NCBI GenBank assembly: GCA_946902985.2
Contig: OX336398.1
Span: 231,471,556 to 231,535,555, forward strand
From: Meconema thalassinum
Taxonomy: Eukaryota; Arthropoda; Insecta; Orthoptera; Tettigoniidae
Length of the DNA stretch: 64,000 nt
Direction of reading: 5' to 3'
The notes beneath the pieces are model-generated. The model was given only the letters and a program-made list of their open reading frames with translations, did no database searches and was not told the origin of the DNA. Position 1 is the first letter of the stretch; each line of letters starts with the position of its first letter. Position numbers and translations under genes: made by a program. This document shows positions 30,945 to 43,007 of the stretch, one piece after another.

Positions 30945-31626
30945 CGAAGGAGGATCAAAAAGTTAGTTGCACTAACGCGCTGCAGCAGCGCGCTGTGTAT
31001 CACAAACGTGGGCACAGCGGAGAAAGGTACAGAAACTGCTCACACATCTGTTAGGCAGGTCGCTGTGGTGTCTCGTCTTGTATGGTATGAATAGCGGCCA
31101 AATGCAATGGCGCGTCGACTGGACGTTCACTCCAAATATGAGGTGCGTGCGACAATCCGATTCATATGGGCCAAAAGGAAGAATTGCACGGACATTCATC
31201 GAGAAATTAGTGCTGTGTATGGGGAGCTGGCCATTTCCCGGCAAGGGATCGTAAAGTGGTGTCAGCAATTCGAACTGCTGCAGCGTTTCAGTGGGAATTA
31301 TGGCAACCCCCACCCTACAGTCCCGACCTAGCGCCATGTGACTTTCATCTGTCCGGTAAGCTCAAAACGGAGCTCGGTGGTCGACGTTTCCATACCGATG
31401 AGGAGGTGAAGGCCGCTGTCTCCGTGTGGTTGCAGAACGCTGGAGGAACTTTGCATCCGGCATCGACAAGTTGGTTCTGCGTACTCAGAAATGTTTGGAG
31501 ACTCTTGGAAACTATGTGGAAAAGTGACGTTACATTGTATGTCGTTATAGGCGTGTTGCTGTTGTATAGGTGGTGTAATAAATGGCCATAACTGGGAAGT
31601 GCAACTTATTTCTTGATCTGCCCTCG
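30945..31626 (+). mobile_element. mariner element M2, internally deleted
   Basis: Inverted ends (CGAAGGAGGATCAAAAAGTT at left; CGAGGGCAGATCAAGAAATA on the minus strand at right) are flanked by TA (30943-30944, 31627-31628). It is 682 bp, about half the usual length. Confidence 0.85.
31107..31527 (+). pseudogene. mariner M2 transposase, fused N- and C-terminal pieces
   Basis: The N-terminal DNA-binding part is MARRLDVHSKYEVRATIRFI and TDIHREISAVYGE to about 31275. A deletion then joins it, one frame off, to the third catalytic region (PPPYSPDLAPCDFHLSGKLK, D of the D,D34D triad) and the C-terminus (DEEVKAAVSVWLQNAGG). The first two catalytic aspartates are lost. It is a non-functional remnant; the TIRs could still be used by a related transposase. 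Confidence 0.8.
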
Positions 31627-31679
31627 TACAATGAATGTGAAAGGTTCAGCTTCGTAAAAGGGATTCATTCTCTATCACG

Positions 31680-31945
31680 AAGGAAGGAATCAAGGAAGAA
31701 AGAAGGAAAGTAAGACAGAAAGAAAGAAAGGAAGAAAGAAAGAGGGATGAAAGAAAGATAAAATGAAGACAGGAGGAGGGTGTATTGGAGATAAATATTA
31801 AATAGGAAGGCACTACAAGTGAATATGTCTCCGCAATCACGTGGCTATGAATGTTAAGGCTTTCGTCAATGATTTTCCCCAACTTGGTGTATTGGAAGAA
31901 AATAAATAAATAAATAAGTAAATAAATAAATAAATAAACAAAATT
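31680..31945. repeat. (GAAA)n-like and (AAAT)n simple repeats
   Basis: GAAAGAAAGGAAGAAAGAAA-type tracts lie at 31680-31770 and (AAAT)n at 31900-31942. Confidence 0.8.
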
Positions 31946-32016
31946 TTGGTGCTTTTCAGTCGGTCAACACGATTGTACACAAATGAGATGGGTTATTCCC
32001 TAATGCTGAAAAACAT
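31940..32016 (+). mobile_element. Half copy of the short MITE seen at 19660
   Basis: TTTTCAGTCGGTCAACACGA and GGTTATTCCCTAATGCTGAA match the left half of the 19.7-kb MITE. Confidence 0.6.
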
Positions 32017-33173
32017 TACATGAGATTCATAAATACACTAGGATGACCAGTTTCGATCGTCAAGCGATCATCATCGGATCCATTACACTTAGGCCATAAA
32101 ATCTATGTCTGAAAGTATGGGTGAAAATATTTACAATGTATATACTTATTTTGTCACCCTCAACCCTCGAAAAATGAGAATTAAGGGACTCGGAAGAAAG
32201 GAGAGCCAGGAAGGGCAGATAGGAAAGAGAAGAGGGCAATGGAAGAAGGAGAAAATCCTGACCCAGCTCAGGAAACCGTCTGGGTCACCAACTCCTGAAC
32301 TCACCAGACGTGAGCCCTTGAGGGTGTAGCACAACCCAGGCTGCAACATAAGTGGTGGGGCTACACACACTCTGTCTCCTTGAGGGCCTTGAGCAGAAGG
32401 CAGGAGATACAGTGAAAAGAAAACAAGAGGTCTGACTCCTTCAAGAATGAGGGATCAGGAAAGATGAGACAAGGACCAATTAAGGAGGGAAAGTGAAAGT
32501 CTCCTTAGTCCTTGGATACCCTAATAACGTCGGGGTCGGAAGAGAACAAGAGTTGACCAAGGGAGGTCGACAGGAAAGATAACAGAGGGGAGCCCGGCAC
32601 AAGTAAGTAGAAACAATGCCGGACTCTGCTGGGATCCCGTGGTCGTCAACCCACGTCCCACAAGTTTTGAGCCCCTGGGGGAACAATACACTTCAGGTTA
32701 GTCTGTTACACTGCACAGGATAGCCTGCTACACCCGCTATTACGCGACACAGATGACAAAGGGAGGGCTGTTTACCTCTAAAAGATAGATATTTTTAGCA
32801 CGTGTAGTAGGACAGTTGTGGAATGCTGTGAGTCTTTGCCAGACGTCAAGATGAATGACTTTTTTGATCTCTGTCTCCCCGTTCTTTTTCTGTCTCCTGT
32901 GTTTTAGTTGTTGTTCTTTGCCTGCGTCTTCTTCTCCTGCTTGTTTGTGTCATTAGAAGCCTTGGAATAATGTCCGCCATGCACAGTAGGTGCACTTCAG
33001 CTTCGTCCATGCCAGGGACCTGCAGCATTTGACCGCCAAAATATACTGAATGGGTGGTGTGGCCAGCCATTGCCTTCATAAGGTCCCAAGACAAAAGACA
33101 CGTGTATCACAAAGGCGCTTTGAAAAAAAAACTCGTGGCTTACAAAGCCATTTTGAAAACGACTCGTAATATA
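32017..33173. other. Unassigned region
   Basis: No gene or element is recognised; several short open frames on both strands lack family motifs. Confidence 0.4.
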
Positions 33174-33408
33174 AAGTGCGTTTAAAAAGTAACGAGCCAA
33201 AGCCTGGAATGCGCTAACCGTGGCGTGTGTAACGAGGTGTGGTCCCGACCAGAGCGTGGAAGGTCACAGCCCGTCGCTAGAGGGCACGCGTGCACGTCAT
33301 GTGACGATACAAAGCGAGCAGCAGCATGCATCAATCGTCCAACGCTGCCAGTCGCATTGCAAACAGTGACATGGAGGCGTCAAACGAAGAGCAAAGAGGT
33401 GTTGTCAT
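33174..33408 (+). mobile_element. mariner M1, 5' fragment
   Basis: The terminal repeat AAAGTGCGTTTAAAAAGTAA is followed by the M1 leader and transposase start ATG at 33371 (MEASNEEQRGVV). It is cut off after about 235 bp, where S1 SINE sequence begins. Confidence 0.8.
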
Positions 33409-33835
33409 CTGCTTTTTAATCCAAGTAAGGACTGCAGACGATAATTTAAAGTAGTTCGTACTTTCGCTAGCAAATGCTACCGCCCACTACACCTAGCTGT
33501 GAGCTTGCCTGGTGACGAACGTTGGAATTTAAGAGCATTAATCACACCTAACCTACATTTATTCATTTATTGTATGGCCTTTAATACCAATGTCCAAGGG
33601 CATGTTTGGCTCGCCAGTAGCTGCTTCAAGCGGACCATGGGGTGAGCTACTCGTTCCGTTACCTAACCAAGTTTAGTTAGTGAAAGGTTCATAAATCTAT
33701 GACAAGGGCCCGCTGGCTTTGCTCCCCCTCCGAAGGAAGGCAAACTGAGGGACTTTTAACGCTCTTAAAAAATCCGTCGGCTTCGGCCGGGTTTGAACCC
33801 ACGATCATGGGCATGCTAGCAACTACGCCACTGAA
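33409..33835 (-). mobile_element. SINE S1 with an S1b tail segment inside
   Basis: S1 body pieces (AGTAAGGACTGCAGACGATA; ATGGGCATGCTAGCAACTAC at the head side) surround 33556-33668, which matches the S1b tail (GGGCATGTTTGGCTCGCC). ACCTAACC-like sequence borders both sides of the insert. Confidence 0.6.
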
Positions 33836-34069
33836 GCCATCTTAGGGAAGACTAATAGAAGGAATTGAGAAGTGAGAAAAGTTAGGAAGTAACGACCCAG
33901 AAAAAAAATGATACGAGCCTTAGAGTAGTCGCATATGATGTGTAACATCTGACATGTTATCCTACTCGTATGCTACACAGCTTGGACATTCATAAAATGT
34001 TAATTTACACTCCATTTTCATACTGGTACTCTGATGAATGTATAGATTGAATTGGAGATATGCTACTGT

Positions 34070-34265
34070 CACATTTGTGGCGCAGCGGTCAAGCTGTTAG
34101 TCTCTCGCCAAGGTAGACCGGGTTTGATTCCCGGTCAATACATGTGAGATTTTCGAATTGAAATGCCATGTCCTGTGTTTCGCATTCCACGTAAAAGGGA
34201 GGTACTGTGGATCATGATCGTGAGATTAACGGACACGCAAAACTACAAGCTTCCTTCCTTCCTTT
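34070..34265 (+). mobile_element. tRNA-derived SINE
   Basis: It has a strong tRNA-like head: A box TGGCGCAGCGGTCAAG, B box GGGTTTGATTCCCGGTC. An unrelated body and a (CTTC)n tail follow. No acceptor stem pairs across the head, so it is not a working tRNA gene. Confidence 0.65.
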
Positions 34266-35366
34266 TACATTAATAATTCATAATAACAAAGTGACACACA
34301 ACGTCGACAGTACTCTCAAATACTGTGAGCACATTCCTCAGTAATTATAACATTCATTATTCTCAAGGCTCTCATACAGCTCGTCGTAAACAATCAAAAC
34401 ATGGCTTCCTACAATCATGAAATGACCTAGTCTCACATATGATGAAAATACAGCTTTTATTCCACTCATATAACAACATTCTGTTATGCATTTAATATTT
34501 GACTACTCACCCACAGCTTGACAATAATGCCGCTTACATAAATGTCATTTGTCGTCTTTGTCCTACCCCATGTGATATTCAACCTTGAACGTGAAGCTTC
34601 ATAAACTGCTCAATGACAAATGAAAGTCGGTGAAACATTTGCCACTGTGCTCGTCAAACCAGTGCCTGCTAAATACACTGCCTACTGTATTATCATAACA
34701 TTCTCGCGCTACAGAGCACACACTGCCTTGTTTCCAATACACACATTTTCAATTGTACATCCAGCTGGCAGTGCGTCTTCACTTCCGTCCGATCCACTTC
34801 CGCCCGATCCACTTCCGTCCCAATTTTCAAAATCACTCCCACAAAACTATCCAGCAACCGAGCGGAAGGATGTTACACATCAAAAAGATAATATTCATGG
34901 AATTCTGAAATAGAGAAAATACATTTCAAGTAGTTTAGGATTCGAAACCATTTGTCGGAAGACACCTGGTCCCACAGTTCGGCATAGAGGACTGTGTGGC
35001 CTTAAAAGGTTGCCCGCTCTTGTGGAATGGTTTCCAGGAAATACCTCATGGTAGAAGAATGCAGGACGCTGAGCTAAGAAAAGCATTAGTGACAGAGAAA
35101 GAGGGGACAGACTAGTCTGAGAAGTGATACATAGCATTTGTATATTTCTTTTTCTCGTTTGTGTCAGACAAAACAGCGGGAGTGAATCAAGTAGCGTGTT
35201 GGATATTGTTAAGGGTGTGGTTTCCTACGTATTTTAGCGATAAGATCTTTATCTTCCTGTCTGATGCGAGTGGAAAATGTTCTCGTTCCTTTTTACTACT
35301 AGACTGGTAACTGTATAGGGCTAGTTTAAATACTGGTATACGGGGAAGGCTTTTTGTTTTATTTGC
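34266..35366. other. Unassigned region
   Basis: It holds a small triplication of GATCCACTTCCG (34790-34820). No gene recognised. Confidence 0.4.
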
Positions 35367-35600
35367 GACTGGCTGCGTGGCTCAGCGAAACGTTCTCGAT
35401 TGATAGGCCCAAGGTTGCAGGTTCGTATCCTGGCGCAGTCAGCTGGCATCTGAGGGTGTTAAAATGCGAGGGAGCCGTGTCAGTAGATTTACTGGCACGT
35501 TAAAGATCCCATTCGGGGCAACATTCCGGCACCCTGGCGTCTCTAAAAGCCTGAGTAGTTAAGAGGGACGTAAAACTAATAACATTATTATTATTGTTGT
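35367..35600 (+). mobile_element. SINE S2 (tRNA-derived, about 235 bp)
   Basis: A box TGGCTCAGCGAAACG (35378), B box AGGTTCGTATCCTG (35419), body TTTACTGGCACGTTAAAGAT, end (ATT)n. The second copy, with a target duplication, lies at 53246-53485. Confidence 0.8.
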
Positions 35601-35605
35601 TTTGC

Positions 35606-35995
35606 TTGCAACGGTGGGTAAGTGGTTATCGTGTCGGACTACCAACCCCAAGCTTGCAGTTTCGCTCCAGGCTGTGGTAAGAGATTTTTGAAAGGCGACA
35701 AAAATCTCGTCACGCATGTTAAACAACCCATTTGAATTCAGTAGACCGTGTTCATAATGGTAAAATTAACCTTGGGATTTTCCACCAACACAAAAAGTTC
35801 CTCCTCTCTACTAGAAATCGCTATGGGATCAACGAGCTTAGATATCAAACCTCCTTGACTTTCATAGCGCTCCAAGGAACGACAAAATGCGACATGCAAG
35901 ATGCCCTCTGGGCGTCAAATTACAAAGCTAGCATCCGGCACCCGAGGCCATACGATATTATTATTATTATTATTATTATTGTTATTATTATTATT
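35606..35995 (+). mobile_element. SINE S3 (tRNA-derived, about 375 bp)
   Basis: The head GGTGGGTAAGTGGTTATCG and CTTGCAGTTTCGCTCCAGG resembles A and B boxes. The body has CCATTTGAATTCAGTAGACC and CGAGGCCATACGATATTATT, ending (ATT)n. A second copy lies at 47729-48105. Confidence 0.75.
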
Positions 35996-35996
35996 C

Positions 35997-36337
35997 TTGC
36001 ATCGTTATGCCCGACTCAGGAGCACGGTTGAACCTGTTTAGCTGATGTGTTGGCCTTCCTTTCCTTCCAAAATCTCTTCATCCTCTCGCTGAGCGTCTTT
36101 CTTCGGTCTTCTGTCCAAGTTATGGTGGCCCTGGTGTTGGGTTTGTCTTCAAATTGGTGATTGTTGATTAGGGTTCTGAATTTGTATCTGTCCTGTATAA
36201 TATTGTCTGAAATGTTGATTTCCTGGAGATCTGTTTCAATTTCACGTAGCCAGCCAACTGTTCTTGGTTTTTAATGAGAGGGTCAAGTTGAGAATTATTT
36301 TAGTCAATCTGCCATTGTTCATTCTGATAATGTGCCC

Positions 36338-36338
<1 letters not shown>
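35997..36338 (-). pseudogene. LINE L2-type 3' coding end
   Basis: The minus strand is open and reads NSWLREIETDLQEINISDNI, RYKFRTLINNHQFEDKPNT and TWTEDRRKTLSERMKRFWKE, the C-terminal tail of a non-LTR reverse transcriptase. The same family occurs at 37402, 58180 and 59750. An (ATT)n tract flanks it on each side. Confidence 0.7.

Positions 36339-36339
<1 letters not shown>

Positions 36340-36377
<38 letters not shown>
36340..36377. repeat. (TTA)n microsatellite
   Basis: About 12 uninterrupted TTA units. Confidence 0.9.
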
Positions 36378-36378
<1 letters not shown>

Positions 36379-36477
36379 TCCGCCAACATAATCGTCCGGA
36401 ATACCTTTTGCATTTATTTAATGTAGGAATGAATCAAGGAAGTCTTAATAACAGGTAACCTTAAAGATTCGTTGTTG

Positions 36478-36840
36478 TTGTTGTTGATTATTTAAGAGGA
36501 TTTGCGACTTCGTGGTCATGTAGCACCATGTATTTCAGTGTGTGTAGAATTTGTCTGATAACCTGTGGCATTGTGGTGACTGTACACATGTGTGTATTTG
36601 TAATTGGGGTAGTATTTGGGTAGGAAGCATTCAGGAACCATACCGGCATTTGCCTGTAGCAGAAGTGGGGAAACCACGGAAAACAACTTCCAGGATGACT
36701 GAGATAGGAATCGAACCCGCTTCTTCTCAGTTATGCCTCATGAGGCTGAGTGTACCCCGTTCCAGACATTAGACCAGAATTAAATTTCTTTGCACAGCCG
36801 GGAATCGAACCCGGACCTCCGCAGTGACCGAATGCTAACC
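36478..36840 (-). mobile_element. SINE S4, long copy with two B-box-like motifs
   Basis: The minus strand has GGTTCGATTCCCGG near the head and GGTTCGATTCCTATC about 90 bp further in. The 3' part shares GTTATCAGACAAATTCTACA-type sequence with S1, and it ends in (CAA)n. Confidence 0.65.
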
Positions 36841-37401
36841 TTAATGCTTTCTGGAATTGTGGTCTCTGTATTAACCGCCTGTCATAAGGACAGTTTATGC
36901 TTTCAAAGATGCTGATAGTTGAATCTTTCAGTCAAATTTTGGAGAATGTTCATGCTGAAGGGCGAGTATTTCTAAATAACAAATATGATATTCGTATCTA
37001 CTTGACTTAATGTGTTGGATAAAATTTTAAAAAAGAACATTAACAATTAAAGTATAAAAATAAAATATAAATATATAAATAAAAATCAAAAAAATAAAAT
37101 TACAATAATAAAAGAAATATAAAAATGAAAATAATGAACACAACTATTAAAAATTATGAAAATAATTATAAAAATCAATTCGAAATTAGTTAATTAATTA
37201 ATTATTTCCATAAAGAATATCAAAATTAAATATATAAGAACAAAAATTGAAAATAAATATATAAACATTAAGATTAGAGAAACAAAAAATTACAATATTA
37301 ATTATAAATTATAATAATTAAAGTAAATTATGTCACGAAATGCAAAACTACGGCACTACCAGACAATTGTTCTTCTGGAAGCATTGTAAGCCTTAGAAAA
37401 T

Positions 37402-37905
37402 ATATCACTACGAGGCCACTCTCTTTATTGGTGAAATCGAAATCCAGGAACGTAAAATTTTCAGGAAAATATATGGCCCCGTTTATGTTAATGGTATATG
37501 GACCAAAAGGAAAACCACAGACTTGTACAGAGTAATCAATAAGTTGACTGATACCGTGCGTAAGAGACGACTGAAATTTTATGGTCAAATCTGCAGAATG
37601 GACAACACCAGATATGCAAAAAATCTGCTTGATATAATTAATTCAAAGAAGGTCAAAATCAGTTGGTTAGAAGAAATCAAACAGGGCTTAAAAGAAATAA
37701 ACAATACAGAATATATCATCATCAATCGCAAGACTTTTGGAACTCTAGTTACAAATCACTCCTTTGGCGAAAAAGCTAAATAGACCACTGGAAAAAAAAT
37801 GGACGGAAGAACGTAACAATGGCCATAGCGAGTTCATGAGGAGATTTTGGGAGGAGAAGAAGAGGAATACACCATCAACCCGTGTCAACTAGTTCAAGCG
37901 CGCTC
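37402..37905 (+). pseudogene. LINE L2-type 3' coding end
   Basis: It reads ERKIFRKIYGPVYVNGIWTK, RLKFYGQICRMDNTRYAKN and, after a frame change, KKWTEERNNGHSEFMRRFWE, the tail of a non-LTR reverse transcriptase. It is followed by (GAAA)n (37921-37960). Confidence 0.75.
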
Positions 37906-37922
37906 CCTAAGTGGGGAAAACA

Positions 37923-37958
<36 letters not shown>

Positions 37959-38129
37959 AGAACACAACTATAAAAAATATGAAAATCATTGTAAAAATCA
38001 ACTCAAAATTAGTTAATTAATTAATTATTTCAATAAAAAAATATCAAAATTAAATATATAAGAATATAAATTGAAAATTAAAAATAAATATGTAAACATC
38101 AAGATTAGAGAAACAAAAAAATAACAACA

Positions 38130-38828
38130 TCCCTCCCTGTATTATTCTGCTAAGGTCCCATTCCAGTTTTGTACCGAAAATGAGGTCCCATTAACACCAA
38201 CCTACCAACCTACAGGTTCAGCATAACTCAATGCGTAAGCGAAACGCACTCACTCACTCTTTAAATGCCTCACAATTAAATAAATGATTTAAAACATGTA
38301 TATTTACAGTGAAATAATGAAAGAATGCAACACGGTAACCATGGTAACAGAATCTCACAGGTCCATCTATTTCTGTAAGACGCAATGCAATTCCAATTAC
38401 ATTACTGTGAAAGTTTCCAGATGGTTATAAGGTTATCACTGAACCAAATTAAGCAGTAAAATTCATCAATACATACAGTATAATGCGCTTAAGGGGGTCA
38501 AGGGGCACTCTAGAATTTTTTCACGCCATTATCACGTGTGAGTGTGGTACGAAAGGTCTTTTTCACCCGACTATAAAGGGTCTCAGAAAACCACATTTAA
38601 AGGCTCATAAATTAACAGTGTTTGTGATATTCCCAGAAAACTAACTTTGCTCTGATATACCTATGAAGGAATGACAAACCCCTAACCACTGCACCAGTAG
38701 CTGAATTGATAAAGTCTGATTATTCATACCAAGGATAAATCAGTCATAGCATTCATGATTGAGATTTTGCTAAGTGTACTCTTTACAAATAGAATATTCG
38801 CGGGCGACGCCGCGACGGGTAATGCTAG
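38130..38828 (+). mobile_element. Non-autonomous Helitron, family F, copy 1 (699 bp)
   Basis: It starts TCCCTCCCTGTATTATTCTG after A and ends GGGTAATGCTAG followed by T. A GC-rich 3' hairpin CGCGGGCGACGCCGCG lies just before the end. It matches the reversed copy at 58818-59512 over its full length. No helicase or Rep gene is present. Confidence 0.85.
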
Positions 38829-38903
38829 TAATAATAATTAAAATAAATAAAAATGTAAAAACACATATAAATAAAACATAATGTTGCCCTATAAAGAAGG
38901 AGC

Positions 38904-39358
38904 CTTGATAATGTCACACCGATCCATTATTTTAGAGCAGATGGCAGACTCCTACTTGAGAAGGACCTGCTGAAAGATTGGTAAGTCATGGACTGATGAC
39001 CACGATCTCCAACCCGTTATCAGAAAAAAACGGTCATATTTTTTTCATCATCAACTATTTGGGATTGTCCGAAAGTGATTCGTCTCCCCTATTCATTGAA
39101 CCACTCTTAAGGGCTATTTCCCTCTTGATCCCCCCCCACTTGCACTCGGAAGTGAACTCGGAAAGTAAGTCATGTACGAGTTGAAGAGCTCTCTTGTGAC
39201 TACTGAGGGATAATAAGGGCTCGTTGAGAGGGTATTCAAGTTATGAATGGCAACGTTGTAGCTACAAACGTTGGAGCATAAGGCTTTCGGGATTGGCTAT
39301 AATCACAGTAGTGTGGGTTCGAACCCAACTTTCGGTCGTTCATGAAATGGTACTCCGA
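38904..39358. other. Unassigned spacer
   Basis: No recognisable gene or element. Confidence 0.4.
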
Positions 39359-39359
39359 G

Positions 39360-39835
39360 GTTGTTGTTTGAGTCTTCAGTCTTTTGACTGGTATGATACA
39401 GCCCTCCATTCCTCCCTGTCCTGAGCTAATCGTGTCATCTCTACATTGCAACCACACCCTACATCCGAAGCAATCTGTTTAACATATTATAACCTTGGTC
39501 TACTCCTGCAGTTCTTGTCCTCGACCCTTCCTTCCATAACTAAGCTTGCTATTCCTGGGTGTCTTAGTATGTGTCCTACCAATCTATATCTTCTCTTCAT
39601 TAGCAGTCGACAGAAACATTCCTCCTCTCCCAGTCGTCATAATACCTCTTCGTTTGTAGCCCTATCTACCCATCTGATCTTCATCATTCACCATATTTCA
39701 AACGCTTCAATTCACCTCCTTTTTTTCCGCGCAAATAGTCCAAGTTTCACTTCCATAGAGCGCCACGCTCCAGACAAAGGTCTTCAAAAATGACTTCCTA
39801 ATACCAAAATATATATTCAATATCAACAGATTCCT
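39360..39835 (-). pseudogene. LINE L1-type 3' end
   Basis: It is a reversed match to the LINE at 26534-27017 (GTCCTCGACCCTTCCTTCCA, AGAGCGCCACGCTCCAGACA). The coding tail is broken by frameshifts. The end motif is the complement of GACTCAAACAACAACC. Confidence 0.8.
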
Positions 39836-40919
39836 TTTTCTTTCTCAAATACTTTCTAACTCATTCATCTTCAATCTTTTAAAATATTACGCATATCAAT
39901 TAAAAATTAAGAAATTCTATTCAAATTTAAATACCTGTTCAATCGTTGGTGCATGTATCAACCTTTCTCTTCGTTGTAAACAATGTCCAAATCAGCAAAA
40001 ACAACTAGGGCATCAACATTTGGTCATTAATAATCATAATTACTTAGTAATGGGTTTTCATGGTGGAGGGAAACTGAACTGGTACAGCTTCCTATTATAC
40101 TCATAACTATTATTCGTGCAAGCTGTTGGAACATAGAGCTGGAATACAACCAGTGTTCGCGATGAATTAAGGGTCACCTTTGAGACAGAGATAATCAGGC
40201 TAATTAATTCTTTACATCAAATAAATTGCCTCTATCCAATGTTACCGATCTGGCGGATTTCACGCTAAGTTTTATGGTATTGGAAGCCTGTCTTATGGAG
40301 AATGTTTGCATCTAGAGGCTAGTGGGAATTCAAGCGGATATTAAAAATACTATGTGAGCTGCCAGAATGGTATTGACATTTGGCCGGAAATTCCACGTCA
40401 GTCATCACCCCTCTGCCTCTTGACCAATCCATGTTCGTATAGTTGATGCCATAATACTCTGCGTTGCAATATCACGGTCCACGTGCTTGAGTACGTGGTC
40501 AGCTGTGCCTCTGGGTTGTACAATTTGACAACTTCGTTCTCAGACCACATGGCGAGACGAGAACTGTCAATCCCATTCTGGAAGCTCACAGAGATACAGT
40601 ATTAGATATGTAAAAAATATTTGATATATTTAGTGGATGTTCATTTTTATTACAGAGACCGGGAAGTGTACAATGATAGCAAAATTCAACCATTTATACA
40701 TTCTCTTGTATCATTTGAAGATAATTTCTTGATATTTCCACGAGACGTTTAAACATCCTTTATATAAATTTCCAATGACTTCCAATATTTCTTCATCCTC
40801 TCAGATGTCAACATTGTTTATTGTTTATTTTGATTTGGAGTCTGACATGTGAGTAGAATCACTGCTGGGAAAATGAGAACCTTGCCACAATACCTATGAG
40901 TGAAAATCCACAGCCTGCC
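39836..40919. other. Unassigned region
   Basis: About 1.1 kb with no recognisable gene or repeat. Confidence 0.4.
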
Positions 40920-41232
40920 TCCAGTCTCCGACCGGGTCAGGAATGGAATGAATGAAGCCCCCATCTAGTGGCGAGGATATGAACTGTGCCGGCTGCCGAG
41001 GCCTGACGCACTCCTCTGGGGCAATGATTAAATGAATGACAGATGAAATGAAATGATAGTGGAGAGTGTTGCTGGAATGAAATTTTGACAGGGAAAACTG
41101 AACCTGAAACCTGAAACCTGTCTGCCTCCGTTTTGTCCAGCACAGATCTCACATAGAGTGACCGGGATTTGAATCACGGACCCAGCGGTGAGAGGCCGGC
41201 ATGCTGTCGCCTAAGCCACGGAGGCGGCTACC
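40920..41232 (-). mobile_element. tRNA-derived SINE S5
   Basis: The minus-strand head has CCGTGGCTTAGGCGACAGC (A box) and GTGATTCAAATCCCGGTCAC (B box). The body is unlike S1-S4 and contains GCACAGTTCATATCCTCGCC. Confidence 0.7.
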
Positions 41233-41399
41233 ACAATACCTATTAGTATCTTTCAAAATTGTTTGAGAAAAAACACAGCGAATAATTTCAAAAATACGTT
41301 AATGAAAATAATTAATATTGTACTCATTTCTTTAAGTTTTGACGAGAAGTAAACAAACAATGAGGAAAACGAAGACAATATAAGTACTTCTTCATTATC

Positions 41400-41439
<40 letters not shown>

Positions 41440-42367
41440 ATCGCTACAAATACACACATTTTTCAAAATTCAGAATAACTGTACACATTTTATGAATTTC
41501 CTTACACTTCCTACTCATTGTTTAACCTGTAAATTTACAATTATTATTAAATGATATTGTTACAATATGATAAAGACAGGTCGAAATAGGATATCAAATT
41601 CATACAGAGCAGGAAGAAATATCACATATGCCATTAAAACGTGAAACCTTGTGTGTGGCAAGCATATCATTGATTACTATTTCTAAAAATCGTATAATGG
41701 CTTAGCCGAATAACACGTACTATGCAAATGATGTATACGCCTACACTAAAAAATAATGAATAAGAAGGAAAATTGCATTTGTGTTTGTATATAGGCTACT
41801 TGTAGGCTCAACTAATTATATTTAATTATATTTTCAATTTTAATTTTGTTTTCTCTGAGAAAATGTTTTATATGCATCTTCAGGTTTGCATGATTTCCTT
41901 TAAATTCTCTTAATTTAATTGGGAGAATGTTATATAATTTAGGTGAGAAATACAGCAAGTTACGTTTGGCTATACTTAACTTGGGATGATATAAAATAGA
42001 GTGATTCTCTGTAATACTTCTGGTTTCATACCCGTGACTAACAACTTGAATTCTATTTCTATCTTTAAAAATGTATTTATATATATCTCTTTGGAAGATA
42101 GAGACTCATATCATTTTATCGTGTCTCTCGCCAATTCTTGGGGGAGTCGACATCTGGATGCCATCTAGTGGTCAACTATAAAAGCAACACAACAATATTA
42201 CGAGCAGCTAGGTACAGAGCTAATTGACTGGAGACTGCCGGTGTCTTATTGGTTGTAGGAGTATATTCATAAGATTTTAAGCTGCTTGCTTTGTTCCAAA
42301 TTACACGTTCTAGATGGAACACTGGAGCAGAAACAAAGATACAGTACTCATATTTATAGTTTGATAT
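41233..42367. other. Unassigned, with (TTA)n at 41401-41438
   Basis: AT-rich; one microsatellite; no gene recognised. Confidence 0.4.
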
Positions 42368-43007
42368 TTAACCCGCCGGGATGACTGGCGCATGGGGTAT
42401 TTTTGAAACGAGCCTTAAATAATATTTTATATTTTGGTTTTGGTCAGCCCTTATTTCCTGTCGCTTACTGTACCTTCCTAGCCTTGAAATTCACCCTGCA
42501 ACAGAAAATGTCCATAGCTTTTTGAACACTCAAGTTATTTCTTTATTATTTACGGTCGGGTCAGATTTACCCATGGCGCCAGTCCATGCGCGACAATTTT
42601 CGGCTTACGTTAGTCGGGACAATCTGTAAACAATAAGGGGGAAAATCCACCTATTTTGGTGCAGCACAATGACATAGCTCACTATCTTGTTGATCCATGT
42701 TTAGCGTCTAGGGTCACCTTGTTCATCAGCACCTTCGTTCAAAAGAATTGAGACGACTGCTTTGCCACCATTATCAAGGCCAATTATACTGTTACGAAAA
42801 TTATTGTGATTCTTCTGAATGTTAAATTTGAAAAATATAAATAAACCTCATTTTATATTGGTAATAGTTCATAGGAAGACACCAGGTGTAAAATTACTTC
42901 ATTAAAATCCGTACAACTATGACAATAAGGGAGAGACACACTATGGGTCAAAATGACCCGGCGCCAGTCCTCGTGTTATATTTTTCCACGCCAGTCTCAA
43001 AGGTTAA
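42368..43007. mobile_element. piggyBac-like MITE, 632 bp plus TTAA
   Basis: TTAA lies at 42368-42371 and 43004-43007. Ends carry CCCGCCGGGATGACTGGCGC at left and CCTTTGAGACTGGCG on the minus strand at right. Subterminal GGGTCAAAATGACCCGGCGC is typical of this superfamily's GC-rich ends. No transposase. Its right TTAA overlaps the 3' end (AACAAG) of the A-family element that follows. Confidence 0.75.

Larger units (their letters stand above)
36841..38903 (-). mobile_element. piggyBac-like AT-rich MITE (family E), with a LINE piece and a Helitron inside
   Basis: The left end TTAATGCTTTCTGG (36841) and conserved E domain (TTTATGCTTTCAAAGATGCT, GATAGTTGAATCTTTCAGTC) match the other copies reversed. 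The right end is TGCCCTATAAAGAAGG near 38903. The AT-rich core contains a 170-bp segment present twice (37130-37300 and 37966-38129) around a LINE fragment, and a Helitron follows. Confidence 0.55.

Noticed and set aside
34070..34150. Genuine tRNA gene
   Set aside because: A and B boxes are present but no acceptor-stem pairing and a SINE-like body follows; the same reasoning applies to the other tRNA-like heads.
34780..34830. Acidic N-terminus of a piggyBac transposase (minus strand, DGSGSGGSGSDGSED)
   Set aside because: Only a small repeated stretch with no downstream transposase homology; it is a GATCCACTTCCG triplication.
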